A DNA stretch of 64,000 bases, from assembly GCA_003543235.1 (NCBI GenBank), contig DPJA01000038.1, forward strand, positions 198,415 through 262,414. The letters run 5' to 3'. The stretch comes from Lachnospiraceae bacterium. GTDB lineage: Bacteria > Bacillota > Clostridia > Lachnospirales > Anaerotignaceae. The translations under genes were made by a program, and so were the position numbers. Every line of letters begins with the position of its first letter. The stretch's first letter is position 1. Shown piece after piece: positions 63,162-64,000 of the stretch. The notes beneath the pieces are model-generated. The model was not told where the DNA came from and ran no database searches. It saw only the letters and a list, made by a program, of their open reading frames with translations.

Positions 63162-64000
63162 TTTTTAACATCTCCCATACATAATTAGGCAATGCAAATG
63201 AACCTATATGCAACGTTGTATTGTAGTATTGCGTATGGATTTTAAGCTCATTCCAGTGTTCTTCGTTTAATTGTGCAATTGGCTGATACTTCTTTGAAGC
63301 AAATCCAAACAGCCAGTGACCTGAAGGGTAAGTTGGAATATGAGCTTGATATACCCTACTAATTGGAAAAGATTCCACAATACGTTTATGTGCACGCAGC
63401 ATAGCAGTTGCATCATCTTTATAAAATGGACTCTCATGCTGATTAACCATAATTCCATCTTCTTTGAGGGCTTTAAAGCAATTCCCGTAAAATTCCTTAG
63501 AAAAGAGTCCTTCACCTGGGCCGAATGGGTCAGTTGAGTCTACAATTATTAAGTCATAGGCATTTTCATGTTTTCTAATAAATTTAAGTCCATCCTGAAA
63601 ATAAAGTTTTACACGTTCATCTTCAAAACCACAAGCCGTTTTAGGAAGAAACTCCTTGCAAACACGCACAACTTCCTCATCAATTTCAACAATATCAATG
63701 GTTTCTATACTTTTATATTTTGAAAGTTCCCTTGCCACACCGCCATCTCCAGCCCCAATAACTAAAATATTTTTAGCATTTGGGTGTACAGCCATAGGTG
63801 TGTGAACAATCATTTCATGGTAGATAAATTCATCTTTTTCTGTTAACATCATATATCCATCCAGTGTTAAAAACTTGCCAAATTCTTTGGATTCAAACAC
63901 ATCTATTGCTTGAAACTCACTTTTATGACTATAGAGCTGTTTGTTCACCTTTATAGAAAATTTCACGTCTTTCGTATGATATTCAGAGTACCATAAATCC
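63151..64000 (-). CDS. speE: Spermidine synthase (aminopropyltransferase), 5' end cut by window
   Basis: Transfers aminopropyl from decarboxylated SAM to putrescine or agmatine. GAGDGGVAREL near residue 83, DSTDPFGPGEGLF and YPSGHWLFGFASKKY match SpeE. A GTG at 63966 is a poor start: the frame stays open to the window edge and reads DLWYSEYHTKDVKFSIKVN, the normal SpeE N-terminus, so the true start lies just past 64000. The open frame covers about 283 codons; the family is near 280. First visible gene of the operon. Confidence 0.93.
   Translation of the reverse strand, partial: DLWYSEYHTKDVKFSIKVNKQLYSHKSEFQAIDVFESKEFGKFLTLDGYMMLTEKDEFIYHEMIVHTPMAVHPNAKNILVIGAGDGGVARELSKYKSIETIDIVEIDEEVVRVCKEFLPKTACGFEDERVKLYFQDGLKFIRKHENAYDLIIVDSTDPFGPGEGLFSKEFYGNCFKALKEDGIMVNQHESPFYKDDATAMLRAHKRIVESFPISRVYQAHIPTYPSGHWLFGFASKKYQPIAQLNEEHWNELKIHTQYYNTTLHIGSFALPNYVWEMLKNVE

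Overview
The window is a low-GC chromosomal segment of an anaerobic Gram-positive bacterium. It most likely belongs to Bacillota, class Clostridia, possibly a Lachnospirales-type lineage; this is judged from gene content and order, not from a database match. Supporting signs are the Gram-positive PolC replicase, strong AGGAGG-type ribosome binding sites, frequent TTG and GTG starts, CIRCE-controlled groESL, an LL-diaminopimelate aminotransferase, LytR-CpsA-Psr and lipoteichoic-acid-synthase-like proteins, and many Fe-S proteins. Nearly everything lies on the minus strand; exceptions are proS, an ABC transporter pair, the LTA-synthase-like gene and a SARP-type regulator. I see no phage, IS element, CRISPR array, rRNA or tRNA.

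Layout: 1-2092 is a metal-uptake operon (znuC, znuB, a Fur-family regulator cut by the window edge). It has a near-ideal promoter and an operator-like palindrome, but the binding-protein gene is reduced to a 48-residue lipoprotein. 2164-5592 holds an MBL-fold hydrolase and a four-gene cluster (NifX-like, two MinD-type ATPases with ferredoxin inserts, NifX-like) that recalls the orange-protein (Mo-Cu) clusters of sulfate reducers. 5786-16366 is the envelope and replication operon pyrH-frr-uppS-cdsA-dxr-rseP-ispG-polC. 16600-19962 holds a membrane diguanylate cyclase, rmuC and plsC.

20217-27398 carries proS, a DUF6514-like protein, hflX, dapF-dapL, a DUF378 protein and an M16 peptidase. 27531-38089 is the translation and RNA cluster (rimP-nusA-ylxR-ylxQ-infB-rbfA-nrnA-truB-ribF, then rpsO and pnp). 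38260-43326 contains purA and a purC-purF-purB operon. 43494-46048 has an Mrp-type Fe-S carrier and an orphan ABC importer. 46195-54494 holds a REC-GGDEF-EAL-PAS protein, an FtsA-like protein with an extra C-terminal region, an LCP protein and an LTA-synthase-like protein. 54599-56547 is groESL. 57105-59794 has a SARP/BTAD regulator with a GGDEF-like tail, a ferredoxin plus Fe-S membrane protein pair and a GNAT enzyme. 59839-64000 is a polyamine operon (speE-speB-carboxynorspermidine synthase and decarboxylase).

Several gene starts were reset from Shine-Dalgarno spacing (znuB, polC, cdsA, pyrH, infB, nrnA, purB, the FtsA-like gene, the ferredoxin and others). The strongest leads for something new are the stripped zinc-type operon, the paired MinD/NifX cluster, the SARP-GGDEF-like fusion, the FtsA-like protein with its appended C-terminal region, and the polyamine operon that encodes two routes to triamines. 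None of these is shown here to be a new system; each is a hypothesis from sequence reading alone.
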